Shown here piece by piece: positions 41,157-50,756 of a DNA stretch of 64,000 bases (the stretch's first letter is position 1; each line of letters opens with the position of its first letter). This DNA comes from SLRI01 sp964460465. Lineage in GTDB: Bacteria > Pseudomonadota > Alphaproteobacteria > Geminicoccales > Geminicoccaceae. The stretch covers positions 1 through 64,000 of the forward strand of contig CAYWSB010000012.1 in NCBI GenBank assembly GCA_964460465.1, written 5' to 3'. The notes beneath the pieces are model-generated. The model was not told where the DNA came from and did no database searches. It saw only the letters and a list, made by a program, of their open reading frames with translations. Position numbers and translations under genes: made by a program.

Positions 41157-42608
41157 ATGCCGGAGCCGAGGAATCTCCTCTTCATCCTCTCCGACAATCA
41201 CAACCGCGCGTTCTCCGGCTTCGGCGGGCATCCGCAGGCGGTCACCCCCCATCTCGACGCGCTCGCCGCCAGGGGCGTGGTGTTCGAGAACGCCTATGCG
41301 GCAAGTCCCCTCTGCTGCCCGTCGCGGGCGGCGCTCGCCACCGGCCGCTATCCGCACCAGACGGGCTACTGGGACAACGCCATCACCTATGACGGCCGGG
41401 TGCCGTCCTGGATGCACCGGCTACGCGACCGCGGGCACGCCGTCGTCTCGTTCGGCAAGCTGCATTTCCGCTCTTCGGACGACGACAACGGCTTCTCCGA
41501 GGAGCGCCTGGCGATGCACATCCTGGGCGGCAAGGGCGGGACCCACATGCTGCTCCGGGGTTTCGACGACGAGCACGTCAACAAGGGCCAGTGGGAGATG
41601 TACCGGGACCGCACCGGCATCGGCGAGGCCCCCTACCAGGCCTTCGACCGCAAGATCACCGACGATGCGATCGGCTGGCTCGAGGCGCGGGGCAGGGGGG
41701 TGGAGAGGCCGTTCGCGCTCTTCGTCTCCTATCCCAGCACGCACCCGCCCTTCGCCGTGCCGGCCGATCTCTGGGCGCTTATCGACGCCGCCAATGTCCG
41801 GCTGCCGAAGGGCTTTCGGCCGGAGGAGCGGAGCGAGCATCCCGCCGACCGGCATCTGCGACACATCATGGATACGGGCGACCTGGACGCCGAGCGGGTG
41901 CGCCGCATCCAGGTCGGCTACCTCGCGCTCGCCGCCCATCTCGACCGCGAGATCGGCCGGCTGCTCGCTGCCCTCGACGCGCTCGGCCTGACCGACGACA
42001 CCCGCGTCGTCTACACCTCCGACCACGGCGACCTCGCCGGCCAGCACGGGCTGCTCGGCAAGTTCTGCCTCTACGAGGGCTCGATCGGCGTGCCGCTCGT
42101 CATGGCCGGCCCCGGCATCCCGGAAGGCCGGCGAGTCAGGCAGGTCGCCAGCCATGTCGACCTGTTCCCTACGATCCTCGACGCCATGGGCTGCCCGCTC
42201 GAGGCCGCGGACGCGGATCTCCCCGGGCGCTCTCTCTGGCCGGCGATCCGGGGCGAGGAGGCCGAGGCAGCGGGCTTCGCCGAATACCACGCCGTGGGCT
42301 CGAAGGCCGGCAGCTTCATGCTGCGCCAGGGCGACATGAAGCTCATCTACCATGTCGGCATGCCGGCCCAGTTCTTCGATCTCGCAGCCGATCCGGACGA
42401 GTGCCGCGACCTCGGCCCCGAGCACCCGGAGGCCACACGACTCGCGGCCATGCTGCGGACGATCTGCGACCCCGAGGCCGTCGACGCGCGGGCCAAGGCG
42501 GACCAGCGGGCCAAGGCCGACTTCTGGGGCGGCCGGGAGGCCGTGGCCAGGGACGGGCTCCTCGTGTTCACCCCGCCGCCCGGGGTGGCGGCGGAGGTGG
42601 TGCGGTGA
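41157..42608 (+). CDS. Sulfatase 1 (type I, formylglycine)
   Basis: 483-aa alkaline-phosphatase-fold sulfatase. The formylglycine motif C53-CPSR with RAALATGR is at residues 53-64; the metal site LFILSDNHNRAF at the N-terminus and YTSDHGDLAGQHGLLGK in the centre complete the active site. No signal peptide, so probably cytoplasmic, unlike many polysaccharide sulfatases. The formylglycine-generating enzyme at 48919 can activate it. Substrate unknown; choline-sulfatase-like or glycan sulfatases are possible. The stop overlaps the next gene by 4 bp. Confidence 0.9.
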   Translation: MPEPRNLLFILSDNHNRAFSGFGGHPQAVTPHLDALAARGVVFENAYAASPLCCPSRAALATGRYPHQTGYWDNAITYDGRVPSWMHRLRDRGHAVVSFGKLHFRSSDDDNGFSEERLAMHILGGKGGTHMLLRGFDDEHVNKGQWEMYRDRTGIGEAPYQAFDRKITDDAIGWLEARGRGVERPFALFVSYPSTHPPFAVPADLWALIDAANVRLPKGFRPEERSEHPADRHLRHIMDTGDLDAERVRRIQVGYLALAAHLDREIGRLLAALDALGLTDDTRVVYTSDHGDLAGQHGLLGKFCLYEGSIGVPLVMAGPGIPEGRRVRQVASHVDLFPTILDAMGCPLEAADADLPGRSLWPAIRGEEAEAAGFAEYHAVGSKAGSFMLRQGDMKLIYHVGMPAQFFDLAADPDECRDLGPEHPEATRLAAMLRTICDPEAVDARAKADQRAKADFWGGREAVARDGLLVFTPPPGVAAEVVR

Positions 42609-44086
42609 CGAGGCGCCCCAACATTCTCTGGTACTGCACCGACCAGCAGCGCCACGACACGATCCACAGGCTCGGCAACCCGCATATCAACACGCCCAGG
42701 CTCGATGCGTTCTGCGAAACGGGCGTCGCGTTCAGGAACGCCTACTGCCAGAGCCCGATCTGCACGCCGTCGCGGGCCTCGATGCTCACCGGCCGGTATC
42801 CTGCCAGCCACCACGTGCACCGCAACGGCAACGCCCATTTCCCGGCGCACGAGAAGCTGGTGACCAAGTTGCTCGCCGATGCCGGCTACGATTGCGGGCT
42901 GATCGGCAAGTACCACCTCTCGGCAGCGCAAGGGCACGAGAAGCGGCCGGCCGAGGACGGCTACCGGGTCTGGGAGTGGAGTCATCATCCCTTGCCCAAT
43001 CTCGACCCCGAGCACCACGCCTATTTCCAGTGGCTCCGGGACGAGAAGGGCGTCGATCCCTACGCTCTCTATGCCGGCATCGAGGGGTTCTGCGGCCCGG
43101 GGGTGCCGGAGGAACTGCACCAGACGACCTGGGTCACCGAGCGCGCCATCGCCTTCATCAACGAAGAGCGCGACGGACCCTGGTGCCTCACGCTCAATCC
43201 GTTCGACCCGCACCCGCCGTTCGACCCGCCGCCCGAGTACCTGGCGCGCTACGATCCGGCGTCGCTGCCGGAGCCCCGTTTCCGGCCCGAGGACATCGAG
43301 CGGCAGAAGGCGTTCAGGGGAATCGCCCAGCAGACGCTCGAGGCGATCGACCCGCGGGGGCCGATGCCGTCAGCCACCATGACGCCCGAGGAGCGGCTGC
43401 TGACGGGCTACCGGCCGCCAAAGGCATTCAACGGGCAGGTGGTCAAGGCCGCCTACTATGCGATGATCGAGCTGATCGACACGCAGTTCGGCCGGCTGCT
43501 CGATGCGCTCGAGGCGAGCGGGCAGCTCGACGACACGATCATCCTCTTCCATTCCGACCACGGCGAGATGCTCGGCGACCACGGCCTGCTGTACAAGGGC
43601 TGCCGCTTCTTCGAGGGCCTCGTCCACGTGCCGATGATCTGGTCCTGGCGGGGCCGGACGCTCGAGGGACTGGAGAGCGAGGCCCTGGTCGAGCTGGTCG
43701 ACATCGCCCCAACGCTGCTCGATGCCGCCGGGCTCGACGTGCCGGCCGCCATGCAGGGCAAGTCGCTCTGGCCGCTGCTCTCCGGCGAGACCGACCCGCA
43801 CCGCCACAAGGACCACGTGGTGTGCGAATTCAACGACGCCCTGGGCTCGGCCGCCATTCCGACGCCCAGCCACGCCAGCATGTATTTCGACGGGCGCTTC
43901 AAGCACATCCTCTACCACGGCACCGGCTTGGGCGAGCTCTTCGACCTCGAGACGGACCCCGGCGAGTTCACCAACCTCTTCGAGGATCCCACCTGCCGTG
44001 AGCGCCGCTTCGACCTCGTCCACCGCCACATCGACGCCCTGATGGCGACGTCGTCCGCGGGAATCGAGCGGGTGGCGGTCTATTGA
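42605..44086 (+). CDS. Sulfatase 2 (type I, formylglycine)
   Basis: 493-aa sulfatase from GTG 42605, overlapping the previous stop (GTGA). The FGly motif is C53-TPSR with ASMLTGRYP; LFHSDHGEMLGDHGLLYKG and NILWYCTDQQRHD form the metal site. It lacks a signal peptide. It differs in sequence from sulfatase 1, so the two may remove different sulfates or act at different positions of the same molecule. Confidence 0.92.
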   Translation: MTRRPNILWYCTDQQRHDTIHRLGNPHINTPRLDAFCETGVAFRNAYCQSPICTPSRASMLTGRYPASHHVHRNGNAHFPAHEKLVTKLLADAGYDCGLIGKYHLSAAQGHEKRPAEDGYRVWEWSHHPLPNLDPEHHAYFQWLRDEKGVDPYALYAGIEGFCGPGVPEELHQTTWVTERAIAFINEERDGPWCLTLNPFDPHPPFDPPPEYLARYDPASLPEPRFRPEDIERQKAFRGIAQQTLEAIDPRGPMPSATMTPEERLLTGYRPPKAFNGQVVKAAYYAMIELIDTQFGRLLDALEASGQLDDTIILFHSDHGEMLGDHGLLYKGCRFFEGLVHVPMIWSWRGRTLEGLESEALVELVDIAPTLLDAAGLDVPAAMQGKSLWPLLSGETDPHRHKDHVVCEFNDALGSAAIPTPSHASMYFDGRFKHILYHGTGLGELFDLETDPGEFTNLFEDPTCRERRFDLVHRHIDALMATSSAGIERVAVY

Positions 44087-44148
44087 CGGCGAAAGCCGCC
44101 CTTCGGCTTGCAGACGTGGTTGCCATCCTGGCATAAGGGGAATACGAG

Positions 44149-44156
44149 CGATAACC
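44149..44156. promoter_or_regulatory. Inverted copy of GGTTATCG upstream of sulfatase 3
   Basis: CGATAACC at 44149-44156 is the reverse complement of the octamer at 41091-41098. A TGCCA-TCC-TGGCA dyad is also present at 44121-44133. Weak evidence for a shared operator. Confidence 0.3.
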
Positions 44157-44183
44157 AGAAATCAGCTCAGGGAAGGCGCGGGA

Positions 44184-45725
44184 ATGGGCAGACGGCCCAA
44201 TATCCTGCTGGTCACGTCCGATCAGCAGCGCGGCGACTGTCTCGGCGTCGAGGGCCGGCGGATCAAGACGCCGCATCTCGACCTCCTGGCCGGCCAGGGC
44301 ACGCGCTTTGCGACCTGCATCACGCCCAACAACGTCTGCCAGCCGACCCGGGCCTCGATCCTGACGGGCCTCCTGCCGCGGACGCATGGCGTCGCCGACA
44401 ACGGCCTCGACCTGCCGCCGGCCACGGGCGAGCAGGGCTTCGCCGGAAGGCTCTCCGCCGCCGGCTACCGCAGCGCGCTGATCGGCAAGCCCCATTTCGC
44501 CACGTCGCACACTTTCGCCCCCACCGGCACGCCGGAATGCCGGGGCTCGATGCATCTCTGGGGCGAGGACTGGCACGGGCCCTACATGGGCTTCGACCAT
44601 GTCGAGCTGGTCATCGAGGGCCACAACCAGTGGCCGCCGGAGCGGCCGCCCTCGGGACAGCACTACGAGCGCTGGTACTACCAGGACGGGCTGGGCGACC
44701 TGAAGAACGAGCTCTTCAGGACCAATGTCGGGCCGGACACGCACGGCGCACCGCAGACGTGGCACTCGGGGCTGCCCGTCGCCTGGCACAACTCGACCTG
44801 GGTGGGCGACCGGACGATCGCCTATCTCCAGGACCACCAGGCGCGGCACGGCGAGCAGCCCTTCGTGCTCTGGGCGTCGTTTCCCGACCCGCACCACCCG
44901 TTCGACTGCCCGGTGCCGTGGAGCCTGCTCCACGACCCGGCCGAGGTGGACATCCCGGCGCACCGCACCCTCGACCTGGAGCGCCGTCCCTGGTGGCACC
45001 GGGCCTCGCTGGACGGCAAGCCGCAGATCCGGGAGGACCTGGCGAAGATCCGGGAGGAGTTCTCCCGCGTGAAGCAGCTCACCGACGCCCAGCTCCGCGA
45101 GATCATCGCCAACACCTACGGCATGATCGCGCTCATCGACCACACTGTCGGGCGGATCATGGCCGAGCTGCAGTCGTTGGGCATCGCCGAGGACACGCTG
45201 GTGATCTACACCAGCGACCACGGCGACTGGCTGGGCGACCACGGGCTCCTCTTGAAGGGGCCGATGGCCTATGACGGCCTGCTCCGCGTGCCGTTCATCG
45301 CCCGCGGCCCGGGCGTGCCGGCGGGGCAGGTGCTCGACGATCCGGTCTCGACCCTCGATCTCGGCGCCACCTTCCTCGATGCGGCGGGGGTCGAGCGGCC
45401 CGGCCACTGGCACAGCCGCAGCCTCCTGCCGGTGATCCGGGGCGAGGAGCGGCGCGACTTCGCCTTGAACGAGTGGGACCTCAACGCCTCGCGCTGCGGC
45501 GTGGCGCTGGAGCTGCGGACGGTGCGCACCCGGACCCACCGGCTGACCCAGGAATGCGTGTCGGGGGCGGGCGAGCTCTACGACCTCGTGGCCGACCCCT
45601 TCGAGCTCGACAACCGCTGGGACGATCCGGCGCTGGCGGGCGTTCGGGCCGAGCTCGAGGCGATGATCGCCACCCGGCCGGATGATGCGCTGGATCCGCC
45701 GCTGGTGCCGGTTGGCATGGCCTGA
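44184..45725 (+). CDS. Sulfatase 3 (type I) with an atypical CQPTR formylglycine motif
   Basis: 513-aa sulfatase with N-terminal NILLVTSDQQRGD, and central YTSDHGDWLGDHGLLLKG. The FGly site is C52-QPTR, with Thr in place of the usual Ser (CxPSR). The core CxPxR needed by the formylglycine enzyme is kept. No signal peptide. It starts 97 bp after sulfatase 2 and has its own upstream region with a candidate operator. Confidence 0.9.
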   Translation: MGRRPNILLVTSDQQRGDCLGVEGRRIKTPHLDLLAGQGTRFATCITPNNVCQPTRASILTGLLPRTHGVADNGLDLPPATGEQGFAGRLSAAGYRSALIGKPHFATSHTFAPTGTPECRGSMHLWGEDWHGPYMGFDHVELVIEGHNQWPPERPPSGQHYERWYYQDGLGDLKNELFRTNVGPDTHGAPQTWHSGLPVAWHNSTWVGDRTIAYLQDHQARHGEQPFVLWASFPDPHHPFDCPVPWSLLHDPAEVDIPAHRTLDLERRPWWHRASLDGKPQIREDLAKIREEFSRVKQLTDAQLREIIANTYGMIALIDHTVGRIMAELQSLGIAEDTLVIYTSDHGDWLGDHGLLLKGPMAYDGLLRVPFIARGPGVPAGQVLDDPVSTLDLGATFLDAAGVERPGHWHSRSLLPVIRGEERRDFALNEWDLNASRCGVALELRTVRTRTHRLTQECVSGAGELYDLVADPFELDNRWDDPALAGVRAELEAMIATRPDDALDPPLVPVGMA

Positions 45726-45792
45726 GCGGCGGGCGCGCGCAACCAGGTGCGGTCGCAGGGACCGGCACCCACAAGAGGGGAGTGCAAAGGTG

Positions 45793-46827
45793 ATGCGCTA
45801 CGATCGACGGCAGGCCCTTGGGGTGGGGGCAGGGCTTCTCGGCACGGCCCTCGTGCCACGGCTCGCCCTGGCCCAGCGCTGGCCGACCCGGCCGATCACG
45901 GTCGCCATGGCGGCCCCGGCGGGCGGTGCCACCGACATCGGCACCCGCGCCTTCGCCGAGCCGATGCGCGAGCTGCTCGGCGCCCGGGCGCTGGCGTTCC
46001 AGGACATGTCCGGGGCCGGCGGCGTGCAGGCGCTCGACTACATCATGCGGCAGCCGACGGACGGTCATTTCTGGCTCGGCTCGAACGACGTCATCGAGGC
46101 CTATCCGAGCCTCGGTCGGATCGACTACGACTGGCGCGCCTTCGATTTCTGGATGTCCGGTGGCACCAGCTGCGCCATCGTCGTCCCGGCGAACAGCCGC
46201 TACGAGCGCTTCGACCAGTGGCTCGACGACGTGGCGTCCAACCCGGGCCAGATCGCCGTCTCCTCGACCCCGTCGGGCTCGCTCTGGTCGAGCGCCGCGG
46301 TCTACCTGCAAAAGCAGCTCGGCCTCGACTTCCGCCTCGCCAACTATGCGGGCGGCGGCCCGGCCGTTCGCGCCGTGCTCGCCGGCGAGACGCAGGCGGG
46401 CTCAGTCGGCGTGACGCCGATGGTCAACTTCATCCAGGCGGGCGAGCTTCGGGCGCTGGCCGCCTGGACGCCCGAGCCCTGGGAGACGGCGGGCACGGTG
46501 ATCCCCTCGATCCTCGAGTTCGTCGACGACCCGATCCTGCGGCGCACGCTGCCCTGGACCAACATCCACGGCATCGCCACGAAGAAGGCGGTCGACGAGG
46601 CGATTCTCGAGCGGATCGATGAGGCCTTCAACGAGGCCATGGCGAGCCCGGCGATGGACGCCATCTACCAGCAGCATGCCTTCTTCCCGTTCCGCGCCCC
46701 GCGCCAGGTGGCGAACGACATGATGGGCGAGCGCACGGCCCTTCAGGCCTACATCATCGAGGTGATCCTCGAGGAGGCCGTCAAGACCCGCGACGAGCTC
46801 GGCATCGCCAAGCTCGAGGAGCTCTGA
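45793..46827 (+). CDS. tctC: Tripartite tricarboxylate transporter substrate-binding protein (TctC-like)
   Basis: 344-aa periplasmic binding protein of the Bug/TctC family. A signal peptide with RR near the start (DRRQALGVGAG, possibly Tat) ends near residue 28. The mature part has WPTRPITVAMAAPAGGATD, the MSGAGG loop and YAGGGPAVRAVLAGE. The ATG at 45793 follows AAAGGTG. It works with TctB and TctA downstream for ion-driven uptake of a carboxylated compound. Confidence 0.88.
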   Translation: MRYDRRQALGVGAGLLGTALVPRLALAQRWPTRPITVAMAAPAGGATDIGTRAFAEPMRELLGARALAFQDMSGAGGVQALDYIMRQPTDGHFWLGSNDVIEAYPSLGRIDYDWRAFDFWMSGGTSCAIVVPANSRYERFDQWLDDVASNPGQIAVSSTPSGSLWSSAAVYLQKQLGLDFRLANYAGGGPAVRAVLAGETQAGSVGVTPMVNFIQAGELRALAAWTPEPWETAGTVIPSILEFVDDPILRRTLPWTNIHGIATKKAVDEAILERIDEAFNEAMASPAMDAIYQQHAFFPFRAPRQVANDMMGERTALQAYIIEVILEEAVKTRDELGIAKLEEL

Positions 46828-46885
46828 GCCACTGGACGCCCGGGCGGCGGCGTGCCGCCCGGGTGTCGCGCATCGAGGAGCGCCC

Positions 46886-47386
46886 ATGACCGAGAACGCG
46901 CGCGAGAAGCCGTCGTTCTACTCGAGCCCGGAGAAGGCCGCCCCCGACTTCCTCGCCGGGGCGTTCCTCGCGCTCTTGAGCCTGTACGTGCTGGCTTCGA
47001 GCTACCGCATGCCGCATTTCTCCGGCAGCGGCTGGCTCGGCTCGCCCGGGCTCACCCCGGGGCTGATCGCGCTGATCCTGCTGGTGCTGTCGATCGCACT
47101 GATGGTACGCGCCCGCAGCTTCCGCCTGCCGCTCGGCCCCTGGTCGCCGCGGATCGAGAGCCTGAGGGCGGCCGCCTGCTTCGCCATGATCTTCGTCTAC
47201 ATCGCGGTCACCCCCTGGATCGGCTACGTGCCCGCCACCTTCGGGCTGCTGTTCGCCTTCCAGACCGCCTTCGCCAAGCGGCTCACCGTCCGCTACGTCC
47301 TGGTCTGGAGCATCGGGCTCAGCGCCCTGATCACAGCGCTGCTGTGGTACGTGTTCGGCGAGATCTTCTTCGTGCCGCTGCCGTGA
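46886..47386 (+). CDS. tctB: Tripartite tricarboxylate transporter small membrane subunit (TctB-like)
   Basis: 166-aa protein with four membrane helices and the TctB-type pattern (DFLAGAFLALLSLYVL, GWLGSPGLTPGLIALILLVLS). Gap to tctA 15 bp. Confidence 0.85.
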   Translation: MTENAREKPSFYSSPEKAAPDFLAGAFLALLSLYVLASSYRMPHFSGSGWLGSPGLTPGLIALILLVLSIALMVRARSFRLPLGPWSPRIESLRAAACFAMIFVYIAVTPWIGYVPATFGLLFAFQTAFAKRLTVRYVLVWSIGLSALITALLWYVFGEIFFVPLP

Positions 47387-47401
47387 GCCGGGGCTGAGGC
47401 C

Positions 47402-48922
47402 ATGCTGGAAGAAGTCGTCAGGCTGCTGCTCGACCCCTGGGCGCTCTTCACCATCTTCTGGTCGATGACGCTCGGCATCATCATGGGGGCGATGCCGGGG
47501 CTCACGGGGCCGATGGCCATGGCGCTGCTGCTCGGCATCGCCTACACCATGCCGATCGAGTACTCGGTCCTCGCCATGATGCTGATCTACATGGGCGGCG
47601 TCTATGGCGGCAGCCTCTCGGCGATCCTGCTCAACATCCCGGGTGCCCCGGCCTCGGCCGCGACGGCCATCGACGGCTATCAGCTCGCCCGGCAGGGCAA
47701 GGCCGGCAGGGCGATCGCGCTGACCACCATCGCCTCCTGCATCGGCACGCTGATCGCCGTGGCGTTCATGGCCTACCTGACGCCGTGGCTGGTCCGCGTC
47801 TCCCTGCTGTTCACCTCGTGGGAGCTGCTGCTGCTGGTGCTGATCGGCGTGCTGATGGCGGGTGCGCTTTCCGGCGACGATCCGATCAAGGGCTGGATCG
47901 CCGGCATGGTCGGCCTGCTGATCGCCCAGATCGGCCTCGACAACCTGCACATGCACCCGCGGTTCTCGTTCGGCTCGCACTATCTCGAGGCCGGGGTCGG
48001 GCTGGTCGCCGCCATCGTCGGGCTGTTCGGCATCAGCCAGGTGGTGGTCGCGATGCGCGACCGCGACGTCGATCTGGTGCCCGTCACCCACAAGATCGGC
48101 CGCATCCTGCCGACGCTGGAGGACCTCAGGGGGCGCATGCGGGTGGTGCTGCAATCCGGCGTGATCGGCAGCTTCGTCGGCATCCTGCCCGGCCTCGGTG
48201 CCGACATGGGGGCCTGGATCTCCTACGTCTTCGCCAAGCGCACGAGCCGGCACCCCGAGGAGTACGGGCACGGCTCGACCGAGGGGGTGATCGCCGCCGA
48301 GACCGGCAACAACGCCGTGGTGCCCTCGTCGCTCATCCCGGTGATCGCGCTCGGCCTGCCCGGCAGTGCGGGGGCCGCGATCATCATGGCGGCGCTCTTC
48401 GTCCATGGGCTGATCCCGGGGCCGATGTTCCTGCATCACAATCTCGACCTTTTCGAGTACATGGTGATGGGGCTGATCGTCGGGACGTTCGCGATGCTGA
48501 TCGTGGGCCTGTGCCTGGCGCACGTGATCACCCACATCCTGCTGATCCCGCGCGAGAACATCATGGCCGTGGTGATCGCCATGGGGGTGATGGGGGCCTA
48601 TGCGTCGAAGCTGCAATACGGCGACGTCTGGATCATGCTGGCCTTCGGCGCCCTGGCCTACGGTATGCGCCGGCTGGGCTTTCCGCTCGCGCCCATGGTG
48701 CTGGGGATCGTGCTCGGCCGGCTGCTCGACGAGTTTCTGCGCAATGCGCTGATCATCAGCGGCGGCAGCCTGATGCCGCTCCTGACCAGGCCGATCGCGC
48801 TCGGGCTGCTGATCGTGCTCGTGCTCACGGTGGTGACCAACGTGCCGGTCGTCCGCACCGCCATGGGGCGTCTCCTCGCCGGGCGCAGGCGCATGGCGGC
48901 GGCGGGCGAGCGGCGGCGATGA
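47402..48922 (+). CDS. tctA: Tripartite tricarboxylate transporter large permease subunit (TctA-like)
   Basis: 506-aa permease with about twelve helices and the family motifs GAMPGLTGPMAMALLL, GGVYGGSLSAILLNIPGAP, and GILPGLGADMGAWISY. All three subunits are present and in the order C-B-A. Its stop overlaps the FGE start (ATGA). Confidence 0.92.
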   Translation: MLEEVVRLLLDPWALFTIFWSMTLGIIMGAMPGLTGPMAMALLLGIAYTMPIEYSVLAMMLIYMGGVYGGSLSAILLNIPGAPASAATAIDGYQLARQGKAGRAIALTTIASCIGTLIAVAFMAYLTPWLVRVSLLFTSWELLLLVLIGVLMAGALSGDDPIKGWIAGMVGLLIAQIGLDNLHMHPRFSFGSHYLEAGVGLVAAIVGLFGISQVVVAMRDRDVDLVPVTHKIGRILPTLEDLRGRMRVVLQSGVIGSFVGILPGLGADMGAWISYVFAKRTSRHPEEYGHGSTEGVIAAETGNNAVVPSSLIPVIALGLPGSAGAAIIMAALFVHGLIPGPMFLHHNLDLFEYMVMGLIVGTFAMLIVGLCLAHVITHILLIPRENIMAVVIAMGVMGAYASKLQYGDVWIMLAFGALAYGMRRLGFPLAPMVLGIVLGRLLDEFLRNALIISGGSLMPLLTRPIALGLLIVLVLTVVTNVPVVRTAMGRLLAGRRRMAAAGERRR

Positions 48923-49941
48923 CGAGTCTCGCCCGCAAGCTCGGCCGGGCGCGCCGGACCCTGCCCCGCCGCGTCCCCCCGCGGCCGCCCGCCCCGGACA
49001 CCTCGGGCATGGTCTGGCTCGACGGCGGCACCTTCCGCATGGGCTCGGACCGCCACTACCCCGAGGAGGCGCCGGCGCGCACGGTCCGGGTCGACGGCTT
49101 CTGGATCGATCGGACGCCGGTCACCAACGCCGCCTTCGCCCGCTTCGTCCGCGCCACGGGCTACCTCACCACGGCCGAGCGGCCGATCGATCCCGAACTC
49201 TATCCGGGCGTCGATCCGGCGCACCTTCTGCCCGGCGCCATCGTCTTCCGTCCGACCGCCGGCCCGGTCGATCTGCGGGACTTCCGCCAGTGGTGGCATA
49301 TCGTGCCGGGCGCCTGCTGGCATCGTCCCGAGGGCCCGGGCTCGACCGTCCAGGGCAAGCTCGACCACCCGGTGGTGCACGTCGCCTTCGAGGACGCGAT
49401 GGCCTATGCCGAGTGGTGCGGCAAGACGCTGCCGACCGAGGCAATGTGGGAGTACGCCGCCCGGGGCGGGCTCGAGGAGGCCGAGTACTGCTGGGGCGAC
49501 GAGCTGCATCCCGGCGGGCGGATCATGGCGAACACGTGGCACGGCCGCTTTCCGTTCGAGAACACGGCGCCGGACGGCTGGACCCGGACCTCGCCGGTCG
49601 GGACCTACCCGGCCAACGGCCATGGCCTCCTCGACATGGCGGGCAATGTCTGGGAGTGGACCACGGACTGGCATGCCGACCGCCACGCGCCCGACGCCGC
49701 CCCCAATCCAGCAAAGCCCTGCTGCGTGCCGGAGAACCCGCGCGGTGGGACGCGGGAGGCGAGCATCGACCCGTTCGCGCCGGAGCTCGGCATTCCCAGA
49801 AAGACGGTGAAGGGCGGCAGCTTCATGTGCTCGCCGGACTACTGCCTGCGCTACCGCCCGGCCGCCCGGCAGGGCCAGGCGGTCGACACCGCCATCCAGC
49901 ATCTGGGCTTTCGCTGCGTCGTGCCGGGGTCCAGGCCATGA
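48919..49941 (+). CDS. Formylglycine-generating enzyme (sulfatase-modifying factor)
   Basis: 340-aa copper-dependent oxidase that converts the sulfatase Cys to formylglycine. FGE/SUMF1 domain features are GTFRMGSDRHYPEEAPARTVRVDGFWID, LPTEAMWEYAARGG, GLLDMAGNVWEWTTDW and GGSFMCSPDYCLRYR. The two active-site cysteines are C304 and C309, the same 5-residue spacing as in the human enzyme. It overlaps tctA and the SDR gene, and almost certainly activates the three sulfatases upstream. Confidence 0.93.
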   Translation: MTSLARKLGRARRTLPRRVPPRPPAPDTSGMVWLDGGTFRMGSDRHYPEEAPARTVRVDGFWIDRTPVTNAAFARFVRATGYLTTAERPIDPELYPGVDPAHLLPGAIVFRPTAGPVDLRDFRQWWHIVPGACWHRPEGPGSTVQGKLDHPVVHVAFEDAMAYAEWCGKTLPTEAMWEYAARGGLEEAEYCWGDELHPGGRIMANTWHGRFPFENTAPDGWTRTSPVGTYPANGHGLLDMAGNVWEWTTDWHADRHAPDAAPNPAKPCCVPENPRGGTREASIDPFAPELGIPRKTVKGGSFMCSPDYCLRYRPAARQGQAVDTAIQHLGFRCVVPGSRP

Positions 49942-50756
49942 GCGAGCTCGTCAAGAAGGTCGCCATCGTCACCGGTGCGACCCGCGGCATCGGCCGGGCC
50001 ACCGCCTGGCGGCTGGCGCGCGCTGGCGCCTCGGTGGTGATCTGCGCCAGGGATCGGTCCGCGGTCGAGGAAACGCTGGCCGAAGCCGAGGGCGACGGCC
50101 TGGTCATGGCCGGCCTGGCGCTCGATCTGGCGGAGCCCGCCAGCTCGCGGCTCCTGGTGGAGCATGCCGTCCAGCGCTTCGGCGGGGTCGACATCCTGGT
50201 CGCGAATGCGGGGATCGGCACGTTCGGCAGTGCGGTGGACGTGGCCGAGGCCGACTGGCGCCGGGTCATGGCGATCAACCTCGATGCCGTTATGCTGGGG
50301 GCCAAGCACGCCATCCCGGAGATGAGGAAGCGCGGCGGCGGTTCCATCGTCACCGTGGCCTCCGTCCACTCCTTTGCCACGCTGGGCGAGCGGCTCGCCT
50401 ACGTCACCAGCAAGACGGCGCTGATCGGCATGACCAAGGGCCTGGCCCTCAACCACGGCCGGGACGGCATCCGCGCCAACGCCGTCTGCCCGGGGCCGAT
50501 CGACACGCCGCTGCTCCGCCAGTCCTGGGCCGCCATGTTCCCCGATCGCGACGCGGGCGAGGTGCTGGCCGAGCAGGCCGGCAGGCTGCCGGCGGGCCGG
50601 CTCGGGCGGCCGGAGGACGTGGCCGAGGCGATCGCGTTCCTGGCCTCGCCCCGCGCCGCCTGGATCACCGGGGCCGAGCTCAAGGTCGATGGCGGGCTCC
50701 TCGCCATGCTGGCCCTGACCCCGCCGCCAACCTCCAGAGAAGCTCCGGGGAACTGA
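49938..50756 (+). CDS. Short-chain dehydrogenase/reductase
   Basis: 272-aa SDR with the cofactor motif TGATRGIGR (residues 13-21), NAG, the catalytic Ser in VASVHS and the Y-x3-K motif in AYVTSKTA. The C-terminal IDTPLLRQSW and GAELKVDGG are typical. It overlaps the FGE stop and the first permease start (TGATG). It probably oxidises an alcohol of the desulfated product; substrate unknown. Confidence 0.9.
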   Translation: MSELVKKVAIVTGATRGIGRATAWRLARAGASVVICARDRSAVEETLAEAEGDGLVMAGLALDLAEPASSRLLVEHAVQRFGGVDILVANAGIGTFGSAVDVAEADWRRVMAINLDAVMLGAKHAIPEMRKRGGGSIVTVASVHSFATLGERLAYVTSKTALIGMTKGLALNHGRDGIRANAVCPGPIDTPLLRQSWAAMFPDRDAGEVLAEQAGRLPAGRLGRPEDVAEAIAFLASPRAAWITGAELKVDGGLLAMLALTPPPTSREAPGN

